A stretch of 6,163 bases of DNA. Source: Bacteroidetes bacterium UBA1860 (GTDB lineage Bacteria; Bacteroidota; Rhodothermia; Balneolales; Balneolaceae). The first letter of the stretch is position 1. Each line of letters opens with the position of its first letter. Below, one piece after another: positions 6,105 through 6,163 of this stretch. The stretch lies in the NCBI GenBank assembly GCA_002338335.1, contig DDIC01000078.1, positions 744 through 6,906 of the forward strand. Reading direction: 5' to 3'. The notes beneath the pieces were generated by a model that saw only the letters and a program-made list of their open reading frames with translations, was not told the origin of the DNA and made no database searches. The position numbers and the translations under genes are program-made.

Positions 6105-6119
6105 CTGACATTGTGTCAG
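6105..6119. promoter_or_regulatory. Perfect inverted repeat CTGACA-TTG-TGTCAG
   Basis: Two 6-bp arms are exact reverse complements around a 3-bp centre. The 15-bp size and odd spacing suit a dimeric transcription factor better than an RNA terminator, since the stem is short and no T-tract follows. It lies about 40-50 bp upstream of the candidate -7 element, where an activator could bind. The factor is unknown, and no second copy was seen in the window. Confidence 0.35.
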
Positions 6120-6163
6120 GAATTGTTCTTGATAGGCGAGTGTTTTAAAGTCGTAAATTGATA

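Larger units (their letters stand above)
6020..6163 (-). other. Upstream region of the miaB operon
   Basis: These 144 nt to the window edge are AT-rich and hold no convincing gene. They probably contain the operon promoter. A Bacteroidota-like -7 element and a perfect inverted repeat are listed separately. Confidence 0.55.

Noticed and set aside
5994..6161. Open minus-strand frame of 55 residues running into the start of miaB
   Set aside because: The stretch is AT-rich with no recognisable family features, overlaps the miaB start in another frame, and contains the promoter-like element and the inverted repeat. It is most likely open by chance, though the tail of an upstream gene cannot be fully excluded.

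Overview
The window looks like ordinary core chromosome from a Gram-negative bacterium of the Bacteroidota/Rhodothermota/Balneolota group. The evidence is the short Bacteroidota-style LptE lipoprotein, the gene order miaB - sigma-54 activator - lptE on one strand, the form of the MoxR/ChlI-like ATPase, and a possible TAnnTTTG promoter element. The phylum is inferred from memory of protein families and gene order; no search was run. I see no phage, transposon, CRISPR, tRNA or rRNA.

Layout: the left third is on the + strand. It holds the 3' part of a MoxR/magnesium-chelatase-I-like AAA+ ATPase gene (up to 892), a 179-nt non-coding leader, a cysteine-free ribosomal protein L31 gene (1072-1281) and, 11 nt later, a glyoxalase-II-like metallo-beta-lactamase-fold hydrolase gene (1293-1949). 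An 81-nt convergent gap follows (1950-2030), containing a small tandem repeat. The rest is a tightly packed minus-strand operon read from right to left: miaB (6019-4616), a sigma-54-type AAA+ activator without a sensory domain (4605-3232), lptE (3235-2666) and a TPR-like protein (2672-2031). The last three genes are joined by stop/start overlaps (ATGA and ATGGTAG), which indicates translational coupling. The right end (6020-6163) is AT-rich and probably holds the operon promoter and a perfect inverted repeat.

How the genes fit together: L31 (translation) and MiaB (tRNA methylthiolation) are housekeeping genes. LptE and the sigma-54 activator point to outer-membrane and LPS biogenesis and its transcriptional control. 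The activator appears to be controlled by its level or by a partner protein, since it has no receiver, GAF or PAS domain.

The most interesting candidate is the L31 leader. One 8-nt segment can pair perfectly with a segment just upstream of the start codon, or alternatively with its immediate neighbour. This is the layout of a cis-acting ribosomal-protein regulator. Nothing in the window makes a convincing case for a wholly new multi-gene system.
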